From a virus, in the IMG/VR virus record IMGVR_UViG_3300044591_001861, positions 26,245-90,244 of that record: a stretch of 64,000 nt of DNA. One strand, written 5' to 3'. Positions within the stretch are counted from its first letter, which is position 1. Every line of letters starts with the position of its first letter. Below the pieces are notes generated by a model. That model saw only the letters and a program-made list of their open reading frames with translations, did not search any database and was not told the DNA's origin. Both the position numbers and the translations under genes were made by a program. Below, one piece after another: positions 40,616-49,932 of the stretch.

Positions 40616-41788
40616 TCAGTTTTTGGCAACAACTGAAAGAGCTTTCAGATAAGCATTCATTGAATCTGAGTGATACTCAGTTGCAACGTCTACTCCTTCA
40701 GAAAGAGTTTCAGATTTTGCTGATTGAGTTGTTGATTTTGAAGGGAAATATGATTCCTTCAAAGTCTCCAGTTTCTCACGATATTGTGACTCACTTTCAA
40801 ACTCAACACTTTCGGCAAGTGAAGCGAGCTTTTCCTTCTGAGAAAGTGCTAGACCCTCAGAAATTTCATCAAAGATTCCATCAGCAACCGACTCGGAGAG
40901 ACGCTTGTTGAGTGAAATGTTCTTCTCAATTTGCTCGTTGAGTTTTGTCTCCATATCATCAAGTTTTTCTACCATGCTCTCAAGCACATCATATTTATCT
41001 TCAGGGATTGATACATAATGATCTTCAAAAAGTCCTTTCAGACCAGTCATGAAGGACTCACTGAGTTCTTCCTTCAGACCGCTTTGAACGGAAAGTTGAT
41101 TTTCTGAAATCCATTCGTCAGCAACGTATTCCAGATAAGCGTCAACACGCTCCTGGAGTTCTGACTTAATTGATTCTACAGTTTCAACTAATCTCTGCTC
41201 ATAAGCAGACTCATATTCTTCTTCTAGAGTTTCGCGGATTTCAGCAACTTTTGATCTCAGAGCAGATTCAAAGATAGTTTTTGCTTTATCTTTGAATTCC
41301 TCTGAAAGATCTGCCTCATCTCCAGCATTGAGGAGAGCATTTACGTCATCTTCAATATCAAATGACTCTTCAATCTCTTCCTCTTCCTCTTCCTCTTCCT
41401 CTTCTTCCTCTACTTCTTCAATTTCTTCAGTAGATTCGGAATCATCTTCGAGTTCTTGCTCTTCATCAAGAAGATCTTCGTCATCAACTTCCTCTTCCTC
41501 TTTAACAGCACCAGACAGTTTCTGCATAGAATCTGCACCTTTGGCGCCACGAGTAACTACATCACTAACAGTCTTTAGTGATGGTTCTTTAAGTTTTGAT
41601 GAATCATCATCAGACTTATAGTTTTCTGGAGTAGGTCCACCAAGATCTTCCCAACTACCTGTTTGTCCAGGAGCAATACCTGTAGTTAGCTTTGGCATAG
41701 CTTCTGCAGGTTTTGCACCAGAATTTACGGCAGTTTTGGATTGCTTAGTGCCTGCTTCCATTTCTTGTAATTGATTGCCACGAGACAT
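40616..41788 (-). CDS. 22: Prohead core scaffold (gp22-like)
   Basis: A 390-residue, very acidic, mostly coiled-coil protein in the gp22 position. An almost uninterrupted Glu run near 125-142 is encoded by a tandem (GAAGAG)n tract. Long helices follow, and the C-terminus carries a short hydrophobic KALSVVAK. Scaffolds form the prohead core and are degraded by gp21; many L/I-x-E sites fit that. It is longer than T4 gp22 (269). It has tandem late boxes upstream. Confidence 0.9.
   Translation of the reverse strand: MSRGNQLQEMEAGTKQSKTAVNSGAKPAEAMPKLTTGIAPGQTGSWEDLGGPTPENYKSDDDSSKLKEPSLKTVSDVVTRGAKGADSMQKLSGAVKEEEEVDDEDLLDEEQELEDDSESTEEIEEVEEEEEEEEEEEEIEESFDIEDDVNALLNAGDEADLSEEFKDKAKTIFESALRSKVAEIRETLEEEYESAYEQRLVETVESIKSELQERVDAYLEYVADEWISENQLSVQSGLKEELSESFMTGLKGLFEDHYVSIPEDKYDVLESMVEKLDDMETKLNEQIEKNISLNKRLSESVADGIFDEISEGLALSQKEKLASLAESVEFESESQYREKLETLKESYFPSKSTTQSAKSETLSEGVDVATEYHSDSMNAYLKALSVVAKN
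41370..41425. repeat. TCTTCC/CTT simple-sequence tract in gp22
   Basis: A tandem hexamer and trimer repeat (coding (GAAGAG)n on the minus strand) producing the poly-Glu stretch of gp22. Such tracts can change length by slippage. Confidence 0.75.
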
Positions 41789-41826
41789 TTGAACTCTCCG
41801 ATTTACCTTTGTATTAAATCTATATT

Positions 41827-41834
41827 TATTTATA
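41827..41834 (-). promoter_or_regulatory. Late promoter TATAAATA (gp22)
   Basis: A perfect late box 39 bases upstream of gp22, overlapped by a second AATAAATA at 41823-41830. Confidence 0.75.
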
Positions 41835-41853
41835 ATTTGAAGAATTACACCAC

Positions 41854-42507
41854 TTATAGTGAATTTAAGAAGTCGTTGAAAAGATTAATCTTATTTTCTT
41901 CAAGTTGTTTTTGATCTACTAAACTATTGATTTTTTTATATGCTTGAGAAGCATACTTCTCACGAAGAATACCTCCATCCCATACCCATTCTTTACCTTC
42001 CATGATTCCCTGAACAAAAGCATCAGGTGCAGAAGGATCTGCAACAATATCTGCTGCAGTTGCAAGCATAAAGTCTTCACCGACTTCTTTATATCCTTCT
42101 CTATGATTTTCTTTCAGAGATCCGATTCCCCGAGAAGATACGCCAAGAGTAACTCCGTCCTTGAGAAGTGACTCTGCAATTTTACCCATTGGAGTGGATA
42201 GAATTTGTGCTTTACCGATAAAATTATTTCCTTCACGATAGAGTTCAATAATTTTATGTGATACTCTATCCAGATTTATAGTTGGACCATCAGGATGTCC
42301 AAGTTCACCAAGAGCACGTCCTTTTTCAACATATTGTTCAGTATAACGCTTTACTTCACGTTCCATAATGGACATAGGATACATCCTTCCATTACGGTTA
42401 ACACATTCTGCTTGAAGAAAAGGACCCTTAACGAAAAGTTTTTGTTGTTTTCCAGTTCCTTCTGTAAGAACTTCTACCTTTTCGATTTCTTCTCTGATTA
42501 GTTTCAT
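41854..42507 (-). CDS. 21: Prohead maturation protease (gp21-like)
   Basis: A 217-residue serine protease of the herpes/T4 prohead type. The His is in GELGHPDGPTIN near 67 and the Ser in LGVSSRGIGSL near 127. It cuts head proteins after L/I-x-E motifs once the prohead is built. The N-terminus KLIREEIEKVEVLTEGTG and the QAECVNRNGRMYP block match the family. It is adjacent to gp22 and gp23, its main substrates. Confidence 0.95.
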   Translation of the reverse strand: MKLIREEIEKVEVLTEGTGKQQKLFVKGPFLQAECVNRNGRMYPMSIMEREVKRYTEQYVEKGRALGELGHPDGPTINLDRVSHKIIELYREGNNFIGKAQILSTPMGKIAESLLKDGVTLGVSSRGIGSLKENHREGYKEVGEDFMLATAADIVADPSAPDAFVQGIMEGKEWVWDGGILREKYASQAYKKINSLVDQKQLEENKINLFNDFLNSL

Positions 42508-42513
42508 TTTTTC

Positions 42514-42783
42514 TTAGTTAGTAAGTCCTACTTTAGCGGCTTTCACAGAAGCAGACGATGCCCAGATAACATATGATGGGGGTTTTTCTAAAAATTCTAC
42601 AGTTGCATTTGGCATAGTAAATGTTGCAGTGTCTGCTGCTCCAACTGTACTAGCAATACTAACTGTAGCTACACCACCAGATCCGTTATATAGTCTTACG
42701 CAAGTTGCGTCAGAAATACTTGAACCTGCTCCAGCACTTGTACCAAGAGCAACTTCAGTTGCTATTACCTTTGTCCTTTGCAT
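42514..42783 (-). CDS. Small beta-rich virion-like protein (89 aa)
   Basis: An 89-residue protein of Ala, Thr, Val and Ser, with few charges: VRLYNGSGGVATVSIAST, then TATFTMPNATVEFLEKPP. The composition is that of a small virion surface or decoration protein. It sits between the gp67-like gene and gp21, has an AATAAATA box 26 bases upstream and lies six bases before gp21. T4 has no obvious counterpart here. Confidence 0.75.
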   Translation of the reverse strand: MQRTKVIATEVALGTSAGAGSSISDATCVRLYNGSGGVATVSIASTVGAADTATFTMPNATVEFLEKPPSYVIWASSASVKAAKVGLTN

Positions 42784-42808
42784 CGTTATAATAAAGTCTT
42801 ATAGTAGT

Positions 42809-42816
42809 TATTTATT
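42809..42816 (-). promoter_or_regulatory. Late promoter AATAAATA
   Basis: A NATAAATA box 26 bases upstream of the 89-residue virion-like gene. Confidence 0.6.
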
Positions 42817-42835
42817 ACTTATTTAACTTGAGGTA

Positions 42836-43027
42836 TTATTCCTCATCAATAATCTCTTCTTCTTCATCTCCCACATCTCCTGCAGGATCTCCAAAAAGTT
42901 CATTAGCAACTTCAGGTCTAAGACCATCAACTCTATCTGCTGCCTTTGCAAATAACATTTCTTTAATTTTATCGCTAATGCTTGATGGGGACTCATCAGC
43001 AATAATCATGTCCATAAGTTCGTCCAT
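42836..43027 (-). CDS. 67: Prohead core protein (gp67-like)
   Basis: A 63-residue acidic protein in the T4 gene 67/68 position between gp20 and gp21. The helix ISDKIKEMLFAKAADRVDGL is followed by ELFGDPAGDVGDEEEEIIDEE. T4 gp67 is a small acidic core protein cut to internal peptides by gp21, and this composition fits. The ATG at 43027 is preferred over an upstream TTG. Assignment rests on position and composition. Confidence 0.7.
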   Translation of the reverse strand: MDELMDMIIADESPSSISDKIKEMLFAKAADRVDGLRPEVANELFGDPAGDVGDEEEEIIDEE

Positions 43028-43055
43028 TTTAATTACCAAGTTAATTAATTTCTAT

Positions 43056-43063
43056 TATTTATA
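43056..43063 (-). promoter_or_regulatory. Late promoter TATAAATA
   Basis: A perfect late box 28 bases upstream of the gp67-like gene, overlapping the end of gp20. Confidence 0.65.
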
Positions 43064-44717
43064 TTTCCCCTCCAGAAGGAGGTTCTACTGCAGATGCATC
43101 AATTTCTGGTTCGACTGGAACTTGTCCAGATTGTCCATCTATAGAATCGCTAATAGGTTCTCCTGTTTCTGGATCAACTGGAGCATTTGGATCTGGAATA
43201 ATTCCCTCTTCAATTTCTTTTTGAATGATCATATCTTGCTCAACTATTTCTTGATCAGTTTGACGTAGAATTTTACGTCTAACATAATCTTGTGAGTAAT
43301 ATTTTCCAATATATGGTTCCGCAGTTGCTGCAAGGTTCAATCTTTCTGTAAGAAGTTCTGCTTCTTTTAACTCTGAGAAATGATTATCATATAAGAAATC
43401 ATATTGAATATGTTGGGACATTTTATCCCAATCTTCTAGAGTAATAATATTCTTGAGAATTAATTGAGTTTTTAACATGTCATTAAACATGTTAGAGAAT
43501 CTCTTTCTTAAGCGTCCTACAAATTTTGTGAATTTAAGTTCATCTCTAAGAATTTCTGATGAACGTCCGAGATTAAATCCACCCTCTCCCTCCATTCTTG
43601 ATGGGGGAACGTTTAATGACCTATAAAGTTTGCTTTGAAAATACTTAATATCAGTAATCTCTCCAAGATTTTGACCACCTGGAAGTGTAGTAATTTCTGT
43701 TCCTCTTCCACCTTCTCTACGTGGTAACCAAAAATCTTCAAGCATACTCATAAACTTCTTATCATCACGAACTTCCCCAGTTGATGCATCGTATACTAAC
43801 TTGTTACGATAGCGCATCATAACATCACGTAAATATTGTTCTGCTTTTGCTTTAGGGAGATTTCCAACATCAATATAGAAAATACGACGCTCTGGTGCGC
43901 GAGATAATCTGTAGATAACAAGAGAATCTTCAATCATACGAAGTTGATTGAGAGACTTAATTGCTTTGTGCAAATATGAAAGCACTGTTCCCTTATTTCT
44001 ATCTAAAAGTCCAGAATTGCAATATGTAATTGCATCTTTTGCAATTTTTATTCCACCACCAGAACTGGAACCCGAATTATTTGCACTACCAATCTGTCCT
44101 GCAGTTTTTGGTAAATATAGAAAATATTCATCAATTTCAGGAAAATCCAGATCAGTTGTATTTTCTTGAGTTTTTTTCGCAATGGCAAATCTATCATCAT
44201 CAGTCTTTCTTTGTTGTCTTACATAACGCATTTTCATTGCGTCAATATATCTTAGCTCTTGTATTCCTTCTTGTGGATTTTTAATATCAATTACTTTATG
44301 ATAGTAAAGTCTTCCATCAACGTACCAATTTCTATAAATTTCATGAGATTTTTTATTAAAATCTAATAGTTCTAAGATTCTTTTAAATTCTTCTCTTATT
44401 TTTCTTTTTATTCCATCACTAGCATTTAAGTTTGAAAGTTCAATTTCTACTGGAGTATCATACGTATCCGATACAATTGCCTCGCTAATAATATCTTCAA
44501 TTGCACTATCAACTTCTGGATGAAGTGCCATTTCACGATATCTTTTAATTAGATCAAATTCTGTCCTATAAACACCTTCTATATCTACATACGAACCAAA
44601 AAACCCACTAGTCAGATAATGGTCAACCCCATCCTCATTATTAGGTGGAACGGGGGAGACTATGTTATCTGACTGTTGGGCCTTATCCTCAATAGAGAAT
44701 CCAAATAATTTTGCCAT
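43059..44717 (-). CDS. 20: Portal protein (gp20-like)
   Basis: A 552-residue portal. The family blocks VDSAIEDIISEAIV near 75, YVDGRLYYHKVID near 131, DSLVIYRLSRAPERRIFYIDVGNLPK near 263 and LPGGQNLGEITDIKYFQ near 342 are all visible. Twelve copies form the head vertex through which DNA is packaged. A Pro/Glu-rich C-terminal tail of about 50 residues is typical of cyanophages. A late box lies 31 bases upstream. Confidence 0.97.
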   Translation of the reverse strand: MAKLFGFSIEDKAQQSDNIVSPVPPNNEDGVDHYLTSGFFGSYVDIEGVYRTEFDLIKRYREMALHPEVDSAIEDIISEAIVSDTYDTPVEIELSNLNASDGIKRKIREEFKRILELLDFNKKSHEIYRNWYVDGRLYYHKVIDIKNPQEGIQELRYIDAMKMRYVRQQRKTDDDRFAIAKKTQENTTDLDFPEIDEYFLYLPKTAGQIGSANNSGSSSGGGIKIAKDAITYCNSGLLDRNKGTVLSYLHKAIKSLNQLRMIEDSLVIYRLSRAPERRIFYIDVGNLPKAKAEQYLRDVMMRYRNKLVYDASTGEVRDDKKFMSMLEDFWLPRREGGRGTEITTLPGGQNLGEITDIKYFQSKLYRSLNVPPSRMEGEGGFNLGRSSEILRDELKFTKFVGRLRKRFSNMFNDMLKTQLILKNIITLEDWDKMSQHIQYDFLYDNHFSELKEAELLTERLNLAATAEPYIGKYYSQDYVRRKILRQTDQEIVEQDMIIQKEIEEGIIPDPNAPVDPETGEPISDSIDGQSGQVPVEPEIDASAVEPPSGGEI

Positions 44718-44747
44718 GAATAAAGATTAGGTTTCTTTCTACTGTCC

Positions 44748-44755
44748 TATTTATT
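44748..44755 (-). promoter_or_regulatory. Late promoter AATAAATA (gp20)
   Basis: A NATAAATA box 31 bases upstream of gp20, overlapping the end of gp19. Confidence 0.6.
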
Positions 44756-45410
44756 AGAGTAGTGAAGAAGGACCATCATTGATTTCAAAATACTGAACTT
44801 GGAATTCAACAGTGAATTCTTCAATAGTATCTGAACTATCATATGATAGATCGATCTGAGATACGTTTGTTGGGAAAATATCATACATTTTGTATGATCT
44901 AAGAACAGTCGCTTGACCGTCTCCAGTAGCACTAAATCCAGGACCCTGAGCAGAAATGCTATTTACAACTTTGGTCCCTTCCTTCGCATTGCTTCTTCCC
45001 AGTTGATAAACAATCGCATTCTTCATGTAAGAAGTTGGATTTGATGCTCCAGTAGCGTTATCTAACTTGCTGAGGAGATTCATCCATGCCTCGAAAGCAT
45101 GTCTGATCTTAAAGTCCTCATCGTTAATAACGGTAACTGTCCAAGTATCAAAGGTTCTATCACCAGCAACCTTAAGAATTCTTCCTCTGAAGGGAACATC
45201 AATAGGAGCAACGTTTGAAGCTGGCAGAGCAGCTGCTTTACAAAGGAATCTAAAGTCTACCTTTGACTCACTATCCCACTGAGATTGAACTTCTGCGGGG
45301 AAATCATCAAGGGCAACTTCAAATAAGTTTGGTCTTGCACCACCACCAGCTAGTCTATTTTTGAATGATGATATATTCTTTATAGATGGTTTGTTAGTGG
45401 AATCAGCCAT
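44754..45410 (-). CDS. 19: Tail tube protein (gp19-like)
   Basis: A 218-residue tube protein. The blocks RPNLFEVALDDFP, RFLCKAAALPASNVAPIDVPFRGRILKVAGDR and the C-terminal EFTVEFQVQYFEI match the T4 gp19 family (163 residues) with small insertions. It polymerises into the inner tail tube. A strong AAGGAGG site lies upstream. Order gp18-gp19-gp20 is as in T4. Confidence 0.95.
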   Translation of the reverse strand: MADSTNKPSIKNISSFKNRLAGGGARPNLFEVALDDFPAEVQSQWDSESKVDFRFLCKAAALPASNVAPIDVPFRGRILKVAGDRTFDTWTVTVINDEDFKIRHAFEAWMNLLSKLDNATGASNPTSYMKNAIVYQLGRSNAKEGTKVVNSISAQGPGFSATGDGQATVLRSYKMYDIFPTNVSQIDLSYDSSDTIEEFTVEFQVQYFEINDGPSSLL

Positions 45411-45448
45411 TTTTTAATCCTCCTTTCCGTTTTAGTTATTGGTTAAAA

Positions 45449-47956
45449 TTAAACTCTACCAGCCACTTCTTCAAAGCTGACTCCAGTTCTGGTAGCAACA
45501 AATGTTAGAGTGACATAGTTAATAGATTTAGCTGGTTTCAGATAAATGTCAGCTCTAAATTCATTATTATCAATAATGTCAGGAGTGTTATTTGTTTCAT
45601 CACAAACAACTAGGAATCCGTAGAGACCTCTCTTTGCCTGAACCTCACGTAGATATGGTTCAACAATGTTGATGAAGTTAGCTCTTGTAATTTCATCGTT
45701 GAGTTCGAAGAGTTGTGCTTGTGCGCTTCTCTCCAGTGCTTGCTCAACAGTGAGGAACAGTCTACGGACGTTAATTCTATCAAATGCTGATGCATAACCA
45801 AGACCTGTTTTATCGCCAAAGAGAAGAGTTCCAATTCCTGGTTGAGTAACAATTGCGTTGATTCTCTGAGGATAGAGTTGATCTCTTTGTGCCTTATTTG
45901 GATTATATGCAAGTTTAATTGCATTATTCAGAATACCTCTTTGCTGTCCTGCAGGTGAGAACCAAGGATATGCAAAGATTGAAGTTCTTACGCAAAGACC
46001 AGCAATGTCTCCATTTGTTGGAATATAGCGGAACTTATTATTGAATCTATCATAAGTGTACTTATAACCAGTATCAAATACTGCATATGATGATGATGGC
46101 ATTGAACTATAGAATTCAATGATATTATCTGTCTGAGTATCTGAGTTTGTAATGTCAACAACATCCGCCCTATGAGGAGAAATCATTGCCATGCAATCTT
46201 TTCTATCTTCAGCAATTGCAATCAATTCTTGAGCTTTTGCTTGAGATTCAAACTTATTGCCAAGACCAGGACCCATGAGAAGATAATCTAGAGGTACATC
46301 ATCTCTATTTTCAAATGTTCTATATGCACTGATAAGATCTCCTAGAGTTGCTGCAAGACCACCTTCGTTATTTTCTCCAGAATAATCTTTTCCACCACCT
46401 AAGGTATAGGAAACATTACCCATTACACTAAATGTAATGTCTTGTGCTGGTTGGTTCCAAAGTTGATCAGCAAGGTCTCCTAAGGTGTACTGAGCACCTC
46501 CAGAAGCTCCCATTTCTACAGTATCACTGAATCCAGATCTATATACTGTTTCAGAAACAACTCCGTTATCTGATGGGTTATCTCCAGCATAAAGATATCT
46601 TGAATAACGTGCAAGGTAATCCTTCCACCAAATTTTCTGAGGAGCATTTACTGCTGATGTTGCATCACTTGCTTTAGATAGAGAAACATGCTTCTCGAGA
46701 AGAGCTCCTTTAATTCCAGTTACTGTTCCTAAATCATCAATAACTGCAATATGCATTGCATCATTTCTAGAGTTTCTCTCTTGTGCCCAACGGGTTGTTG
46801 TTGGTTTTGGTGCAATAGATCTCCAGAGAATATTTGTATTCTGAAGTCTAATATACTGCTGATCATACCAGTCTTTTGCACTTTCAATATTGAAAGTTGA
46901 AATTCCACTAATTGAAGTGGTTCCCTCTCCAACTTGTGTAAGAGTTACTCTGTTTCCTGGTCTAAATGCAGTTGTCTGATTCTTATCTGCATAGTTAATG
47001 AAGATCTCGGACGCTCCAATAGCAATCTGACGAGTGAAACTTACTGCAATACCAGTTCTGATATTTGCAACAGTTGATCCAATAGTGACAAATGTGCCAC
47101 CAACAGAAACAACAGATGCTGATCCATAAAAATCAGATGTTGTTGATCCAAGACCAGCAACGGAAATTACATCATTTGGAGATACATCAAGAGTTGAATT
47201 TACATAAACTCTATTTGTTACTCCAACTCCAGATGCTCCCTCATTATATGCAGTAGTAGTCTGTCTTACATTCTGAATATCAGTGTAAGGGTCTCTTACG
47301 CGGGATACAATCTTAACTTCAAGATCGGTTCTTTCTACAGTTGTTGTAATACCAGTAATGATTCCTTTGAGGACACCATCAAATGTAGCTGCTTGTCCTC
47401 TTCCTGGTAGTTTTTGATCTTCCAGTTTAAAACTAATTCCAGCTCCTACTGAAATTGCAACTCCAACCTGCCTGAGATTAGTAGTCTTGATTCCAATAAT
47501 CTGATCTGCTTTATCGTCAATAAAAGCAATTTTCAGATTATTTGCCCATGTTCCTGGGTTTTTAGCAACAAAGATGTAATCGGCAATATCGTCTGCCCAA
47601 TTTGCATCATAATCTTCAAAGTTCTTGATGATTACATCATCAGTTCCAATTCCTGTGCTAATAGCGTTAGCATTGTTTAGGTTATCTCCAGAACATCTGG
47701 TAACCTTTAGAACGCCGCCATATGAAAGGAAGGATGATGCGGTCATCCAAAATTCGTACTGACCATCTGTAGTTTGTGGTTCTCCAAATACATCAATCAG
47801 TTCACTTTCGGTTGTAATATCTACTGGTTCTTCAACTGGACCTTTAGGGAAAGGTCCAGCAATAGCACCAATATTGTCAAGTACATTATCAGCTCTTCCT
47901 ACAGTTAAATCAACCTCCCTGATTAGTACTCCAGGAGATAATTGAGGAGTCGCCAT
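45449..47956 (-). CDS. 18: Contractile tail sheath protein (gp18-like)
   Basis: An 835-residue sheath protein, larger than T4 gp18 (659). The N-terminus (LSPGVLIREVDLT) and C-terminus (FAYPWFSPAGQQRGILNNAIKLAYNPNKAQRDQLY, later QLFELNDEITRANFINIVEPYL) are the conserved sheath core. Extra beta-rich inserts near 170-330 probably form surface domains. A late box lies 33 bases upstream and a GGAG site close to the ATG. Confidence 0.96.
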   Translation of the reverse strand: MATPQLSPGVLIREVDLTVGRADNVLDNIGAIAGPFPKGPVEEPVDITTESELIDVFGEPQTTDGQYEFWMTASSFLSYGGVLKVTRCSGDNLNNANAISTGIGTDDVIIKNFEDYDANWADDIADYIFVAKNPGTWANNLKIAFIDDKADQIIGIKTTNLRQVGVAISVGAGISFKLEDQKLPGRGQAATFDGVLKGIITGITTTVERTDLEVKIVSRVRDPYTDIQNVRQTTTAYNEGASGVGVTNRVYVNSTLDVSPNDVISVAGLGSTTSDFYGSASVVSVGGTFVTIGSTVANIRTGIAVSFTRQIAIGASEIFINYADKNQTTAFRPGNRVTLTQVGEGTTSISGISTFNIESAKDWYDQQYIRLQNTNILWRSIAPKPTTTRWAQERNSRNDAMHIAVIDDLGTVTGIKGALLEKHVSLSKASDATSAVNAPQKIWWKDYLARYSRYLYAGDNPSDNGVVSETVYRSGFSDTVEMGASGGAQYTLGDLADQLWNQPAQDITFSVMGNVSYTLGGGKDYSGENNEGGLAATLGDLISAYRTFENRDDVPLDYLLMGPGLGNKFESQAKAQELIAIAEDRKDCMAMISPHRADVVDITNSDTQTDNIIEFYSSMPSSSYAVFDTGYKYTYDRFNNKFRYIPTNGDIAGLCVRTSIFAYPWFSPAGQQRGILNNAIKLAYNPNKAQRDQLYPQRINAIVTQPGIGTLLFGDKTGLGYASAFDRINVRRLFLTVEQALERSAQAQLFELNDEITRANFINIVEPYLREVQAKRGLYGFLVVCDETNNTPDIIDNNEFRADIYLKPAKSINYVTLTFVATRTGVSFEEVAGRV

Positions 47957-47988
47957 GTTTTTCTCCGTAATCTCAGTTTATCTGAAAA

Positions 47989-47996
47989 TATTTATT
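47989..47996 (-). promoter_or_regulatory. Late promoter AATAAATA (gp18)
   Basis: A NATAAATA box 33 bases upstream of the tail sheath gene. Confidence 0.65.
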
Positions 47997-48035
47997 AAAA
48001 AGTATATTTTCAATGGGGAAACGATGCATGAACAC

Positions 48036-48281
48036 TTACCAATCTGGATATTCCCAAACTGTGTTATCTAATGCTGATTTTTGTGGGTATAATTTTCTAC
48101 TTTTTTTGATTCTTTTTATTGTACATTCTTTGCATTCATAAGAATATGATGAAGGAACAGATCCTCTATCTTTTCTAGTTCTATAAAAAGAGTCGATTAA
48201 ATTTTTTATTTGACCGCAAGATCTACACTTTCTATCGTTTAATAGAAGATGACCTAATCTTATTTGTCCATCTAAGTCCAT
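48036..48281 (-). CDS. Small zinc-finger protein (81 aa)
   Basis: An 81-residue protein with paired C-x-x-C knuckles: CRSCGQ near 18 and CKECT near 48. A spacing like this, with F-Y between and a basic helix after, is the zinc ribbon often seen in HNH or endonuclease VII-type phage proteins. No HNH catalytic motif follows, so it may be a stand-alone zinc-binding domain. The ATG overlaps the gp17 stop (TAATG), implying coupling to the terminase. Confidence 0.75.
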   Translation of the reverse strand: MDLDGQIRLGHLLLNDRKCRSCGQIKNLIDSFYRTRKDRGSVPSSYSYECKECTIKRIKKSRKLYPQKSALDNTVWEYPDW

Positions 48282-49927
48282 TAGACATAATCCCACATAT
48301 AGGACATATCACCATATTCATCAGAAAACCATCTGTCTCCATCAGAATCTACAAAACTAGAATTATCTAATCCATCAACAACAAAACCAAATGGTGACAT
48401 ATCTTGTTCTATTTGATTTTTTTGCTCTTCATACAATCTCTTTCTAATATCTTGATCAGTGAGTTCTTTAAAGTAATCTTGTGCAACTAGCCATGCATAA
48501 ATTACAAGACACATTGCAAGGTCATCATTACATCCATCTTCAGCTTCAAATGAATTGTTTTTCTGTATAAAGGTTGTTAACTCTGCTATGATTTCATAAT
48601 CATTAAAAATAAGTTTATCTTCCTCAATTAAAGTTTTTAAATTCAGTGAACCAACTTTTTTTACAGTTTTGGACATCTTAACGCCAAGTTGCGTTTTCTT
48701 ACCAGAAAATCCTTGCCCAACAATTTGACCAGCTCTACCTCTCATAGAACACATGAGGACATTTTGATATTCTAAATCATAATGCAATAAAGATGCTACC
48801 TGATCACCTATATCATTTACCTCACAAAGAATGTATGCGCGGTTATAATTTTTTGCTACTTCATAAATGATATTTGGAAATAGCATTGGTTTAATCTCAT
48901 TGTTTCTATATTTTGCGACAACTTTATGTGGAAATTCAGTTATATCAACTACGACAAAAGCTGAATAGTCCTCACTGACTCCTCTTGCAACGTCAACTGT
49001 AATAATATAGTCGTGTCCTTGAACCACGTCCTCATAAACATCTAGACCAGCATTCCTTTTTATTGGATTATCATACACTAAATTTCTCAATTTGCTTGGC
49101 GCAATTAGTGTATCGACTGATCCTAAGAATTCACATTCAAACTCAATTTTGAATTGTTGTTCTGAAGTGTTGTTAATTGTTTGTTCTTTCCAGGCAGCGT
49201 CTCTTCCAGGAACTTCTGACCAATGAACATCAGTTGGTACGTATTCATTTTTTCCCTTTTCCGCATCATGCCACATTCGGTAGAAATGATTCATACCGTG
49301 TGGCGTAGATACTACAATAACCTTAGTATTTTTACCAGATGAAATTGTTGGGTATACGGATGCAAAGAAATCGTCAGCAATATGATTTGGAACGAAAGCA
49401 AATTCGTCCAAGAACAAGATATTAAATGACATACCTCTTACTGCTGATGCAGAAGTTGAAGCAGCAAGTATTTTTGATCCGTTTTCTAATTCAATATTTC
49501 CTTTATTCCAAGCAATAATTCCCTGCTGCATCCATTTTGGTAAATTTTCATATGCTGTTGCAAGTCTACTTAAAAGTTCTCTAGCAGTTGCAGCCTTGTT
49601 TGCAAGAATACCAATATTGACACTATCGTTAAAAATTAGATAATGTAAGAGATAAGAAACTACAGTTGTAGATTTGCCTGTCTGGCGAGGCATTTTACAA
49701 ATGTTAAATCTATGTTTATGAAAGTTATTAATTAACTTTTCTTGAAAGTGGTATGGATGAAATTGAGTTAATCCCTCATCAAGAGAAACAATTTTAATAT
49801 AATTATTTGCAAAATAAACTGGATCATCTTTACACTTAACAAATTCTAAAATTTGTTCCTGACTAAATTCAATTTGAGTATTTGCTCTTTTTAAATTTGG
49901 ATTGCCAAGATATACATTATCAGTCAT
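48281..49927 (-). CDS. 17: Terminase large subunit (gp17-like)
   Basis: A 548-residue packaging motor. The ATPase has Walker A CKMPRQTGKSTTVVSYL near 79 and Walker B ILFLDEFAFVP near 172. A coupling motif is VVSTPHGMNHF. The C-terminal RNaseH-type nuclease is marked by ITVDVARGVSEDYSAF near 315 and later acidic residues. It cuts and pumps DNA through gp20. T4 gp17 has 610 residues. Confidence 0.97.
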   Translation of the reverse strand: MTDNVYLGNPNLKRANTQIEFSQEQILEFVKCKDDPVYFANNYIKIVSLDEGLTQFHPYHFQEKLINNFHKHRFNICKMPRQTGKSTTVVSYLLHYLIFNDSVNIGILANKAATARELLSRLATAYENLPKWMQQGIIAWNKGNIELENGSKILAASTSASAVRGMSFNILFLDEFAFVPNHIADDFFASVYPTISSGKNTKVIVVSTPHGMNHFYRMWHDAEKGKNEYVPTDVHWSEVPGRDAAWKEQTINNTSEQQFKIEFECEFLGSVDTLIAPSKLRNLVYDNPIKRNAGLDVYEDVVQGHDYIITVDVARGVSEDYSAFVVVDITEFPHKVVAKYRNNEIKPMLFPNIIYEVAKNYNRAYILCEVNDIGDQVASLLHYDLEYQNVLMCSMRGRAGQIVGQGFSGKKTQLGVKMSKTVKKVGSLNLKTLIEEDKLIFNDYEIIAELTTFIQKNNSFEAEDGCNDDLAMCLVIYAWLVAQDYFKELTDQDIRKRLYEEQKNQIEQDMSPFGFVVDGLDNSSFVDSDGDRWFSDEYGDMSYMWDYV

Positions 49928-49932
49928 AAAAG

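Noticed and set aside
41292-41621. Serine-rich plus-strand frame opposite gp22
   Set aside because: The Ser run is the complement of the poly-Glu coding repeat of gp22, so it is an artefact of the repeat.
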